Shown one piece after another: positions 35,757 to 44,661 of a DNA stretch of 64,000 nt (within the stretch, counting starts at the first letter, position 1; the number at the start of each line of letters is the position of its first letter). A program made the translations under genes and the position numbers. This DNA is from Puteibacter caeruleilacunae (GTDB taxonomy: Bacteria; Bacteroidota; Bacteroidia; Bacteroidales; Prolixibacteraceae). Location of the stretch: assembly GCA_005217565.1 (NCBI GenBank), contig SJCO01000018.1:61816-125815 (forward strand), in the 5' to 3' direction. The notes beneath the pieces were generated by a model. The model had not been told where the DNA came from. It did not search any database and saw only the letters and a list, made by a program, of their open reading frames with translations.

Positions 35757-36320
35757 ATGAACGACGAAGTACAATTTATACTGGACCATGCTGAAGAAAG
35801 GATGTCATCAGCAATCAGCCATTTGGACAACGAACTTGCCCATATCCGTGCAGGTAAAGCAAATCCTAGAATGCTTGACGGAGTAACGGTTGATTATTAT
35901 GGAGCACAGACACCGTTGTCTCAGGTTTCGAACATCACAACACCTGATCCAAGGACAATTGCCGTTCAACCATGGGAAAAACCAATGATTCCTATTATTG
36001 AAAAAGCGATTCTTACCTCTAACTTAGGATTTAATCCTGATAACAATGGGGAGATTATCCGAATTAATATTCCACCATTGACAGAAGAGCGTCGTAGAGA
36101 CCTTATGCGTGAAGTAGGTAAGGTTGGCGAAAGCGCTAAAGTAGGTATCAGAGCAGCTCGTAAAGATGCCAATGATTCTCTAAAGAAAATGGTAAAAGAC
36201 GGACTTTCTGAGGATGCAGAAAAGAATGCTAACATCGACGTTCAAGACATGACTGACAAGTTCAGTAAACAAGTTGATGAAAAGCTAAAAGTAAAAGAAG
36301 AAGAAATTATGACCGTATAA
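35757..36320 (+). CDS. frr: Ribosome recycling factor
   Basis: About 187 residues from ATG at 35757; a TTG two codons upstream is not needed. The three-helix-bundle motifs are present: RAGKANPRMLDGVTVDYYG, SNITTPDPRTIAVQPWEK and PPLTEERRRDLMREVGKVGE. With EF-G it splits post-termination ribosomes. Upstream, a TAAATTTG box (35715-35722) and a CTGTTAACAG palindrome suggest a separate promoter. Confidence 0.96.
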   Translation: MNDEVQFILDHAEERMSSAISHLDNELAHIRAGKANPRMLDGVTVDYYGAQTPLSQVSNITTPDPRTIAVQPWEKPMIPIIEKAILTSNLGFNPDNNGEIIRINIPPLTEERRRDLMREVGKVGESAKVGIRAARKDANDSLKKMVKDGLSEDAEKNANIDVQDMTDKFSKQVDEKLKVKEEEIMTV

Positions 36321-36326
36321 TAATGA

Positions 36327-36357
36327 AAAAGGGGCTTAAAGAGCCCCTTTTATTTTT
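36327..36357. terminator. Terminator between frr and the convergent dehydrogenase gene
   Basis: AAAAGGGGCT, loop TAAAG, AGCCCCTTTT followed by ATTTTT. It ends frr and may also serve the convergent minus-strand gene whose stop lies at its edge. Confidence 0.75.
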
Positions 36358-37309
36358 AGTTTACTTTTGAAATATTTTCATCCCCTTTAAAGAAGCCAAT
36401 TATATTATCAGCCGCTTCCCGGGCAGTTTCTATTCTTGTTTCAATTGTACCAGTTCCAGTATGTGGGGTCATTACCACCTGATCCATTTCCAACAACGCT
36501 TTTGTAATTACAGGTTCTTCCTCAAATACATCTAATCCTGCGCCTGCCAGTTTTCCATTTTGAAGATATTTTACTAAAGCTTTTTCATCAATCACAGGTC
36601 CACGGGCTGTATTAATGATATAAGCACCATCTTTCATCATTTCAAACTGCGGTCCTGAGATCAAATGTGTTGTTTCAGGGGTCAAAGGGCAATTTAGCGA
36701 CACTACATCGGCCTGTTGCAACAATTCATCCATTGAAAGATATTGAGCGTCAAATTCGGCCTCTATTTGAGCCGACATACGACGACGGTTATGATAGACG
36801 ATCTTCATACCACAAGCCTTTGCTCTTCGAGCCAAAGCTTTTCCGATCTTTCCCATACCAATAATCCCCAGTGTTTTCCCCCAAGGACTATTACCTAGAT
36901 TTTTCATCAATCCCCATTCCAATCCATCAGGAACTCTTAACTTTCGATCACATACAGCTATACGGCGCATCACTGCAAGCATTAATCCCAACGCCATATC
37001 TGCAGTTGGTTCACATACTGCATTAGGCGTATTGGTCACAACAATACCTTTTGCCGTAGCACAATCAATATCAATGTTATTATATCCCACACCAAAATTA
37101 GCAATGATCTTGAGGTTCTTTCCTGCCTCGATGATATCCTTATCAACCGATTTAATAAATACCGATAATAAACCATCTACATCACCAATCTTTGCAATAA
37201 TCTCATCTTTAGTCATTGCTTCTTGCTCGGGATAGATGATTTCAAAATCTTCCTCCAACTGGGCTAATCCTTCGCGTGGTACCTGGTAGGTCACCAATAT
37301 CTTCTTCAT
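36356..37309 (-). CDS. D-isomer-specific 2-hydroxyacid dehydrogenase
   Basis: 317 residues with the NAD-binding GIIGMGKIGKALARRAK near residue 150. Catalytic residues are visible: Arg in INTARGPVIDEKAL, Glu in LDVFEEEPV and His in TPHTGTGT. This is the glyoxylate/hydroxypyruvate or 2-ketoacid reductase fold. The oxidoreductase substrate is not fixed by the sequence; the usual PHIGSAT-type motif is here PHTGTGT, pointing to a variant clade. It lies 44 bp downstream of the S41 protease gene on the same strand. Confidence 0.9.
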   Translation of the reverse strand: MKKILVTYQVPREGLAQLEEDFEIIYPEQEAMTKDEIIAKIGDVDGLLSVFIKSVDKDIIEAGKNLKIIANFGVGYNNIDIDCATAKGIVVTNTPNAVCEPTADMALGLMLAVMRRIAVCDRKLRVPDGLEWGLMKNLGNSPWGKTLGIIGMGKIGKALARRAKACGMKIVYHNRRRMSAQIEAEFDAQYLSMDELLQQADVVSLNCPLTPETTHLISGPQFEMMKDGAYIINTARGPVIDEKALVKYLQNGKLAGAGLDVFEEEPVITKALLEMDQVVMTPHTGTGTIETRIETAREAADNIIGFFKGDENISKVN

Positions 37310-37353
37310 CAGTACTAAAAATTTTTAGATTAATGGATTTCTTAGTTACAAGA

Positions 37354-39024
37354 CTACTGTTTCGCTGGAGCAAGCAATGCTTTATACTCCTCGGTAGACT
37401 TTAACACCTCCTGAGCCTTCTTGATCGCCTTATCATCATGAATTGCTGAGATGATAGCACCTTTCTGGTAGTAATACCTGGTTATAATTTCATCTTTAAG
37501 CAATTCCTTGATTTCATCTTCAAAACGAACTAAGTCTTTTTCAAGATTAGTAGTCAGCTTCTGTTCCAATGCTTTAATATCTTCTTTCGATAAATCGAAA
37601 TACTTCTCTTCTTTAGTTGTTTCGATCAATTCTTTCAACATTTCAGAGCTACGTGACTCATACTTGAATTCTTCCTTCTGCATGAAAGCCTTGAACTCAC
37701 CGTATAACTCATCAGAAATTGTAAATTCATTTACCGGAGGAATAGATTTATGTTTGTTCTGGAAATCTGTCGCAAAATCAAACAGTTTATATTTGGCTAT
37801 CAGGTGCATTGCAAGATTGCTTAAACGCTCAGCATCAACTTTCACATCTGGCTGAATACCTCCCCCATCAAAAACTTTTCTTCCATGACGTGTAGAGAAT
37901 TCAGTAATTAAAGAATCAGGTACTTTACCTACGCTTCCATCCTCGTTACGATGAGAATAATCAAGAGCCTGAATACATCTTCCACTTGGGATATAATATT
38001 TTGCTGTTGTCACCTTAAGCTTTGAGTTGTAGCTCAATTCTCTTGTGGTTTGTACCAATCCTTTTCCGAAAGTACGCTTACCAATAACCACACCTCTATC
38101 AAGGTCCTGAATAGCTCCAGAAACAATCTCTGATGCTGAAGCAGAACCACTATTTACCAATACTACCAGAGGAATTACAGTATCAACAGGGTGTGCTGTT
38201 GCTTTGTACACCTTGTCCCACTGCTTAACCTTTCCTTTAGTGCTAACAACCTCTACTCCCTGAGGAACAAACAGGTTGGTAACTTTTACCGCTTCATTTA
38301 ACAATCCTCCCGGATTTCCTCTTAAGTCAAGTACAATAGATTTTGCATGATGTACTTCCTTAAGGTCCAAGAGAGCTTTCTTAACTTCCTGACTACAGTT
38401 ATGGGTAAAATTTGTAAAACGAATATATCCTGTTTGATCATCAATCATACCTGAATATGGTACTGCTGGAATGTGGATTTTCTCGCGCACCAACATCACG
38501 TCAAAAGGTTTCTTTTGTCCGGGGCGTTGCATTTTTAATTTCAAAGTCTGGCTGGCAGGACCTTTTAACAGGTTACTAACATCAGCAGTTTTCATTCCCT
38601 TTGTATCCTTACCGGCAACTTCAAGGAAAATATCGCCTGCTCTCAAACCTGCTTTCTGTGCGGGAAATCCTTCGTAAGGTTGAGCAACAATGACTTTTCC
38701 GTTACGCTGACTGATCAATGCTCCAATACCGGCATACTCACCAGTTGTCATAAAATTGAAATCCTCAACATCCGATTCTGGGATATAGGTAGTGTATGGA
38801 TCAAGAGATTTTAGCATCTCATCGATACTTTCCTTAACCAAGTCTGCCGGTTTGACTTCATCAACATAGAAAAGGTTCAACTCTCGAAAGAGTGTATAAT
38901 AAATATCCAGATTCTTAGCGATCTCAAAGTTCTTTTCATCGCGGTTAAAGCCCACCAATGTAACAAACACCAGTGCAATTCCGGCAACAATGATTCCAGT
39001 CTTTCTTTTGAATTGAAATTTCAT
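37354..39024 (-). CDS. S41 family C-terminal processing protease (CtpA type)
   Basis: 556 residues. A membrane anchor or uncleaved signal sits at residues about 8-25. A PDZ domain at about 95-170 (GAGLRAGDIFLEV-like, with AQKAGLRAGDIFLEVAGKD). The peptidase domain follows with STGYIRFTNFTHNC-like and the catalytic Ser in VNSGSASASEIV near residue 300 and Lys in GKRTFGKGLVQ. A long charged C-terminal region (about 430-556) is helical. Cleaves periplasmic proteins near their C-termini. Start chosen because the hydrophobic segment follows directly. Confidence 0.93.
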   Translation of the reverse strand: MKFQFKRKTGIIVAGIALVFVTLVGFNRDEKNFEIAKNLDIYYTLFRELNLFYVDEVKPADLVKESIDEMLKSLDPYTTYIPESDVEDFNFMTTGEYAGIGALISQRNGKVIVAQPYEGFPAQKAGLRAGDIFLEVAGKDTKGMKTADVSNLLKGPASQTLKLKMQRPGQKKPFDVMLVREKIHIPAVPYSGMIDDQTGYIRFTNFTHNCSQEVKKALLDLKEVHHAKSIVLDLRGNPGGLLNEAVKVTNLFVPQGVEVVSTKGKVKQWDKVYKATAHPVDTVIPLVVLVNSGSASASEIVSGAIQDLDRGVVIGKRTFGKGLVQTTRELSYNSKLKVTTAKYYIPSGRCIQALDYSHRNEDGSVGKVPDSLITEFSTRHGRKVFDGGGIQPDVKVDAERLSNLAMHLIAKYKLFDFATDFQNKHKSIPPVNEFTISDELYGEFKAFMQKEEFKYESRSSEMLKELIETTKEEKYFDLSKEDIKALEQKLTTNLEKDLVRFEDEIKELLKDEIITRYYYQKGAIISAIHDDKAIKKAQEVLKSTEEYKALLAPAKQ

Positions 39025-39358
39025 ATGTTCAAACGATTTTTAGATTTTCTGACTCTTAGATTTTAAGACTAATTACAACCCACTCAAACTTATCAGAGTT
39101 ATGACTACAAATCATCCTCTTTATCTAACGTTGTTATACATGTTTGTCTTAGCTGCTTAGTCCTCATTACACAAGTGATACGCTTCAAGCAAGAATATAC
39201 TACTAGTTTTTATTGAGTGTTAATTCCTGAATCATACCCTTGATAAACAAAAGTAACAATTCATAATCTTAATCCCCTCACCATCTTGTTAAAACTTCCT
39301 AAATCTGGCATAATTTAATTAATTTAGTGCCCTTTAAACCAAAAGAAAATAGAAAATT

Positions 39359-40831
39359 ATGGGATTTGTAGGAACACTAAAAAAGTTCCCAAAGGTTTTT
39401 TGGGCATCAAACATCCTCGAGTTATTCGAACGTTGGGCTTGGTATGGATTTTACATGGCATTTGCCCTGTACATGGTAGGTTCGAAAGATACTGGAGCGT
39501 TAGGTTTTTCTAACGCGGAGAAAGGAATAATTATGGGAACAGGTTCAATGTTACTTTACTTTTTACCCATTTTTACTGGTGCTATCGCCGATAAAGTAGG
39601 CTACAAGAAAATCCTGATCCTATCATTTACCATGTATGTCACTGGTTATTATATGATAGGCACATTCGACACTTACGCAATGGTATTCTTCGCTTTTATA
39701 TGGACATGTGTAGGTGGAGCATTCTTCAAACCAATCATCTCAGCAATGATCGCTCGTTCCACAACAGAGGAGACATCATCAATTGGTTTTGGAATCTTTT
39801 ATATGATGATTAACGTTGGTGGTTTTGTAGGTCCATTCATCGCAGGAATCCTTTTAGATAAGAGCTGGGATTTCGTATTCTATATGTCGATGATAACTAT
39901 CGGGATCAATTATCTAATCACATTCTTCTTCTTTAATGATCCAGTAGAAAAAGATTCGTCGGCTACATTAAAAAACACAATTATTGGGGCATTAAAAAAT
40001 ATCAAGACAACCGTTACTGATGGAAAATATGTTCTTTTCCTTCTTATTATGGTACTGTTTTGGACTGCCTTTAACCAGTTGTACTATTCATTCCCTGTAT
40101 TTGCAGATCAATGGGCTGACACAGCGATTATTTACGACCAGATTCACAAGATATGGCCATGGTTGGCTGAAAGTATTGGTACCTCAGAAGGAACCATTTC
40201 GGCTGTTACATTAAGTAGTATGGATGCATTCTTCATTATTGTTTTCCAATTGATGGTATCCACTTTAGTGATGCGATATCGTCCGCTTAATGCTATGATG
40301 GGTGGTATCATTGTACTGGCCATTGGTGTAGGTTTAATGTTTGCCACGCAAAACGGCTTGTACTTACTATTGGGTATCTTAATCTTTGGATTAGGAGAAA
40401 TGGCAAGTTCACCAAAATTTACAGAATATATTGGTCGCATTGCACCTGATGATAAAAAGGCGGTATATATGGGATCTTCATTCCTTCCTATTGCGGTAGC
40501 ACACTCACTTGCTGGATGGTTGTCCGGTCCAATATACGAAGGAATGTCAGACAAGATTTTCTTGTTGAAAAAGGAAGTTGCAGAACGCGGTCTTCAGTTG
40601 CCTGAAATTTCAGATAGCTTTTCGAAAAACGAATATTTCAGTAAAGCAGCAGAATTGATGGGTATGAACAATGGAGAACTTACCCAATTCTTGTGGGACA
40701 AGTATCAACCATCATCAATATGGATGTTATTTGCAGGTATTGCAGCATCAGCAACAGTGTTATTATACCTGTACGACAAGTTATTGATGACTGAAAAAAA
40801 GAAATCGCGTGAAGAAATTATTGTGCACTAG
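39359..40831 (+). CDS. POT/MFS-type peptide or solute transporter
   Basis: 490 residues with about 12-14 hydrophobic segments. The N-terminus FPKVFWASNILELFERWAWYG resembles the ExxERFxYY motif of the proton-dependent oligopeptide (POT) family, and GGAFFKPIISAMIARST and GFGIFYMMINVGGFVGP match the FYxxINxG signature. It would import di- or tripeptides or related solutes with protons. Possible upstream promoter elements at 39286 are weak. A stem-loop at 40865 follows the stop. Confidence 0.82.
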   Translation: MGFVGTLKKFPKVFWASNILELFERWAWYGFYMAFALYMVGSKDTGALGFSNAEKGIIMGTGSMLLYFLPIFTGAIADKVGYKKILILSFTMYVTGYYMIGTFDTYAMVFFAFIWTCVGGAFFKPIISAMIARSTTEETSSIGFGIFYMMINVGGFVGPFIAGILLDKSWDFVFYMSMITIGINYLITFFFFNDPVEKDSSATLKNTIIGALKNIKTTVTDGKYVLFLLIMVLFWTAFNQLYYSFPVFADQWADTAIIYDQIHKIWPWLAESIGTSEGTISAVTLSSMDAFFIIVFQLMVSTLVMRYRPLNAMMGGIIVLAIGVGLMFATQNGLYLLLGILIFGLGEMASSPKFTEYIGRIAPDDKKAVYMGSSFLPIAVAHSLAGWLSGPIYEGMSDKIFLLKKEVAERGLQLPEISDSFSKNEYFSKAAELMGMNNGELTQFLWDKYQPSSIWMLFAGIAASATVLLYLYDKLLMTEKKKSREEIIVH

Positions 40832-40864
40832 TCTACAGTGTATTTTAACATTATAAGAACAGGT

Positions 40865-40900
40865 AAAGAGTTGCTTTCCAACAAAGCAGCTCTTTATTTT
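40865..40900 (+). terminator. Terminator after the POT transporter
   Basis: AAAGAGTTGCTT / AAGCAGCTCTTT (one G-U) around a 7-nt loop, followed by ATTTTATT. It is 34 bp past the stop of the transporter gene. Confidence 0.7.
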
Positions 40901-40999
40901 ATTATTTAGTTCATTTACCGATATTATTCCGTATTTCAGCGATACCTCTTTTTTCAATCATAGGTTTGTGGTATATTTAGCATTTCAATAAAATGCATT

Positions 41000-42130
41000 A
41001 TGACACAAATACGTTTTTACTTCTTAACCTTCATAGCTACATTGCTAATTTCTGGAGTGACAATAGCTCAAAACTCAAGTAGTTTCTACAATACTTACAC
41101 TCCATTTAACGCAGAACATGCAAATAATCTAAGCTTTAAAATTGAGAATGCGACATTCTTCCAAAACAATGAATTTGAAGATCCGTTGGTAGAAGGATAC
41201 ACCCTTACCGGTTACTGGGTAAGGCCTGCAATGGAATATTATTTCAACAATAAGTTAAGACTTACTGCAGGAATTAACCTTTTAAAATATAACGGTGTAG
41301 ATAACTACAGTGAAACCAATCCATGGTTTTCATTTCATTATAAAGCGACACCAAACCTTGATGTTGTTTTTGGTAACCTGGATAACAGCTATAATCACAA
41401 TCTTCCTGAGCCAATGTTTGAGCCTGAAAGATTCTTAACGGATCAACCGGAAGGAGGAATTCAATTCCTTTATAACTCAGATCGATTCAGTGGTCAGACA
41501 TGGATTAACTGGGAGCAGTTTATCTTTCATGATGATCCGTTTCAAGAAATCTTTACATATGGTTTATCAGCAAAATATAAGTTTTTCGACAACGACAATG
41601 TAAGTCTTTCTATTCCAATCCATGCAGTAATTGTGCATCATGGAGGAGAAATTGACAGTAGTGATGACAACGTTGAATCTTTGGCTAACAAGGCTGGAGG
41701 TTTAAGTTTGGATTGGGAAGTTGTTACAGAAAACAATCTAAACTTTACGCTTTTATACATGGATTATGATAACATGTCGTCATCAAAGCTAAGAGCATAC
41801 GATAGTGGTAAAGCATTTCTATTTAGCACAAACTACCAAACACGACAAGACAATATTAGTTTGTCGTTCTGGCATGCCGATAAGTTCATAGCTCCACGCG
41901 GAAGACATATCTATCAATCGGTTTATCCATACAACTCAGACCTTACTGTTGAAAAGAGAAAGTTGGTTCATGGTCGCTATTCACGATCGTTCAGTATTTT
42001 TAAAGGAGGTAGTTTTAACATTTCTGCCGATCTATTTTACGATATAGATTCTTCGAAGATAAGCCACACTTATGGATTCCATCTTATCATTAATGAAGAT
42101 TTCTTTATTAAAAAGATCGTTCAAAAATAA
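41000..42130 (+). CDS. Outer-membrane beta-barrel protein, hypothetical
   Basis: 376 residues, signal peptide ending ISGVTIAQ. The mature chain is beta-strand-rich with aromatic girdles (YFNNKLRLTAGINLLKYNG, NLDVVFGNLDNSYNHN) and a charged C-terminal strand (LIINEDFFIKKIVQK). No family is recognised; a porin-like barrel is the best description. Its end overlaps the end of the AAG glycosylase gene, transcribed from the other strand, by 10 bp. Confidence 0.6.
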   Translation: MTQIRFYFLTFIATLLISGVTIAQNSSSFYNTYTPFNAEHANNLSFKIENATFFQNNEFEDPLVEGYTLTGYWVRPAMEYYFNNKLRLTAGINLLKYNGVDNYSETNPWFSFHYKATPNLDVVFGNLDNSYNHNLPEPMFEPERFLTDQPEGGIQFLYNSDRFSGQTWINWEQFIFHDDPFQEIFTYGLSAKYKFFDNDNVSLSIPIHAVIVHHGGEIDSSDDNVESLANKAGGLSLDWEVVTENNLNFTLLYMDYDNMSSSKLRAYDSGKAFLFSTNYQTRQDNISLSFWHADKFIAPRGRHIYQSVYPYNSDLTVEKRKLVHGRYSRSFSIFKGGSFNISADLFYDIDSSKISHTYGFHLIINEDFFIKKIVQK

Positions 42131-42627
42131 AATCTTAAAGGCATACTCACCCAGGGTTCTCCGGCATAATCAATGCCCACCCGGGGTGAAGCATTAATTT
42201 GAGGCACATACCCTGTATCCTCAATCCATATTTGCTGGGATGTTGTTAGATCTTCACCGTAGAAAGATTTATCCAACTCCATTACTCTACCCACTCTTCC
42301 AGGGCCACTTGCTCCACGCACTCCACGAATTAAAACAGCGCAGGCATTCCCTTCTTGTTCGCATACAATGTTCAACATCCAGTACATCCCATAGATAAGA
42401 TACATATACACTTTCCCTCCTTCATGAAACATGACCTCTGTTCTTTTGGTACGACCTTTACTGGCATGACATGCTCTATCCTCCACTCCGCAGTACGCTT
42501 CTGTCTCTGTTATTACATATCGCTCAACCGTCTCGTCATCAAATACGCGCACAAGTTGTTTGCCCAACAATTGCTTAGCTACTGTTTCTACAGACTGAAG
42601 ATAAAATGTTCTTTCTAAACGACTCAT
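42121..42627 (-). CDS. DNA-3-methyladenine glycosylase (AAG/Mpg family)
   Basis: About 168 residues from ATG at 42627; the codon before it is GTG. Family motifs are visible: VETVAKQLLGKQLVRV, VITETEAYCGVEDRACHASKG with catalytic Glu, VYMYLIYGMYWMLNIVCE, and VLIRGVRGASGPGRVGRV for the loop that contacts DNA. It is slightly shorter than most family members (about 180-220). Removes alkylated purines in base-excision repair. Its 3' end overlaps the convergent barrel gene. Confidence 0.9.
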   Translation of the reverse strand: MSRLERTFYLQSVETVAKQLLGKQLVRVFDDETVERYVITETEAYCGVEDRACHASKGRTKRTEVMFHEGGKVYMYLIYGMYWMLNIVCEQEGNACAVLIRGVRGASGPGRVGRVMELDKSFYGEDLTTSQQIWIEDTGYVPQINASPRVGIDYAGEPWVSMPLRFYF

Positions 42628-42662
42628 CACATTAATTTAATGACTAAAAATACGAAATGTTC

Positions 42663-42975
42663 CGGTTCGCAAACCGAACAGGCTTCTCATTTTTGGTTTG
42701 ATCCAAAAACGAGACAAAGAGATCAAGGCCGCCTGCAAAAAGCCATCGATTAATTGCTGTTGTTAAGTACGGCTGGGTGATCTTCGAACAAAGTTCTCAG
42801 CTTCCCAGTCTTACTAACCAAACGCTGCTAAATCTATCTCTTTCTTTCAGGAAACCAATTCCGATGCAATGACCTGAAAATTTAGGATGTCCCCAAACTA
42901 TGGATCGGTTTACTGATGCGTTAGCTATAAGTTAAAATACTCTGCGTGGTCTTAGTGGTTAAAAAGCTACGACTG
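42663..42975. repeat. Non-coding dispersed repeat, copy B (inverted relative to copy A)
   Basis: Shares a series of motifs, in order, with the reverse complement of 30086-30532: AAACGAGACAAA, GATCAAGGC, CTGGGTGATCTTCGA, CTCAGCTTCCCAGT, CGCTGCTAAATC, and finally GCATCAG / GATCCA-like segments near 42905-42930. Overall identity is partial, so the copies are old. The 5' edge carries a hairpin (TTCCGGTTCGCAAACCGAA), as copy A carries one at the same end. The stretch 42976-43250 next to it is pyrimidine-rich and has no gene. Confidence 0.75.
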
Positions 42976-43250
42976 CTGCAAGATCACTGACACATACCCT
43001 TTGCTCCCTGCACTATGCTCTTTGCCATTTCTCCCCAGACCATCGCACATTAACGATCACCTTTCAACCTTTCTTCCCTTTTCCAGGCGAAGCAGTCCTC
43101 CGGTTTCCATTCTTCCTTTCTCCTTTTAACACCTTTTTCCCTTTTTTAATCTCATGAATTTGTGTGAATTACAAAAAATTACTACTTTACACCCATGTTG
43201 ACTAACCATCAACATCACAGATCTAAAAACCAGATACTAAAAATTATTGT

Positions 43251-44600
43251 ATGAAAGACAAAGAGAATTTGTCCAGGAGAAATTTCCTGGGACAAGCCGC
43301 ACTTGTTGGTGCTGCTGGCGCTATTGGTGCATCCGCAATTTTAAGTTCATGTAGCAAATCCACACCTAAAGTAGAATTAAACCTTCCTCCATTATTGGAT
43401 CAAGCTCCTGATGGAAAAGAATTGAAAGCCGGTCTTATTGGTTGTGGTGGACGAGGTACAGGTGCTGCCCTTAACTTCCTTGAATCAGGACCAAATGTAA
43501 AAATCGTAGCTTTAGGTGATGTTTTTGCCGATCGTCTGCAAAGCTCACGTGATAAGCTTAAAAAGAAAGCTGGACAAGAAATCGCTGACGATAAATGTTT
43601 TATCGGTTTTGATGCTTACCAGAAGGTTATCGACTCAGGTGTTGATGTAGTTATTTTAGCTACTCCTCCTCATTTCCGTCCAGGACAGTTTGATGCTGCG
43701 GTTCAGGCAAGAAAGCATGTTTTCATGGAAAAACCTGTTGCTGTTGATCCTGTAGGTGCTCGTCAGGTGATGGTTACTGCCAAGAAAGCTGAAGCACTAG
43801 GACTTTCAGTTGTAACAGGAACACAAAGAAGACATCAACGCGATTATATCGAAGTGTATAAGCGTGTAGCTCAAGGTGAAATAGGTGAAATCGTTGGTGG
43901 TAACTGCTACTGGAATGGTGGTAAACTATGGCACCGAAATCCTAACGCTGAATGGAGTGAAATGGAATATATGATCCGCAACTGGGTGAACTGGTGCTGG
44001 TTATCAGGAGACCACATTGTAGAGCAGCATGTACACAACATTGATGTTATCAACTGGTTTGCAGGAGCACATCCAACTAAAGCTGTAGGCTTTGGATCTC
44101 GTCAACGAAGAGTTACAGGCGATCAATATGACAACTTTAGTGTTGACTTCTTATTTGACAACGGAATGCATGTTCATAGTATGTGTCGCCAGATTAATGG
44201 CTGTACCAATAACGTATCAGAATATGTAAGAGGAACTAATGGTTATACAAACTGTAAAAATACCATCTATGCTCCTGACCAAACAGAAAAATACTCATAC
44301 GAATATCCTTTAAATGATAAAGGGGAATCTTCTAATAAAGTAAAGATAAGTCCTTATGTACAAGAGCATATCGACTTGGTAACTTCTATCAGAACAGGAA
44401 AACCTATTAATGAAGCAGAAAACACTGCGATTTCAACCATGTGTGCAATCATGGGTCGAATCTCTGCTTATACAGGTAAACAAGTAACATGGGATGAGGT
44501 AATGAACTCAGACATGAAGCTTGGGCCTAAGGTTTATTCTCTTGCTGGTGTTGATATCAATAAAGAGATTCCTGTTTCAGGAGACGCCTTTAAAGGTTAA
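43251..44600 (+). CDS. Tat-exported Gfo/Idh/MocA family oxidoreductase
   Basis: 449 residues. Twin-arginine signal SRRNFLGQAALVGAAGAIG followed by a lipobox-like ILSSC, so it may be a Tat-exported lipoprotein. The nucleotide-binding domain has AGLIGCGGRGTGAALN, DVFADR and HVFMEKPVAVDP, the last with the usual Lys-Pro. The C-terminal half is the GFO/MocA substrate-binding domain. These enzymes oxidise or reduce sugars and cyclitols, using NAD(P) that may be bound before export. It is followed after 61 bp by a TIM-barrel isomerase with the same type of signal. Confidence 0.88.
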   Translation: MKDKENLSRRNFLGQAALVGAAGAIGASAILSSCSKSTPKVELNLPPLLDQAPDGKELKAGLIGCGGRGTGAALNFLESGPNVKIVALGDVFADRLQSSRDKLKKKAGQEIADDKCFIGFDAYQKVIDSGVDVVILATPPHFRPGQFDAAVQARKHVFMEKPVAVDPVGARQVMVTAKKAEALGLSVVTGTQRRHQRDYIEVYKRVAQGEIGEIVGGNCYWNGGKLWHRNPNAEWSEMEYMIRNWVNWCWLSGDHIVEQHVHNIDVINWFAGAHPTKAVGFGSRQRRVTGDQYDNFSVDFLFDNGMHVHSMCRQINGCTNNVSEYVRGTNGYTNCKNTIYAPDQTEKYSYEYPLNDKGESSNKVKISPYVQEHIDLVTSIRTGKPINEAENTAISTMCAIMGRISAYTGKQVTWDEVMNSDMKLGPKVYSLAGVDINKEIPVSGDAFKG

Positions 44601-44661
44601 CCTACTCAATCCATAAGGTAGGATTAACTGATTCTGCCTTATGATCTAATCATTTAAAATA

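Noticed and set aside
39286..39330. Promoter of the POT transporter (TTG then TAATTTAA)
   Set aside because: The -7 box lacks the final TTTG and the spacer is 22 nt, so I would not list it as a feature.
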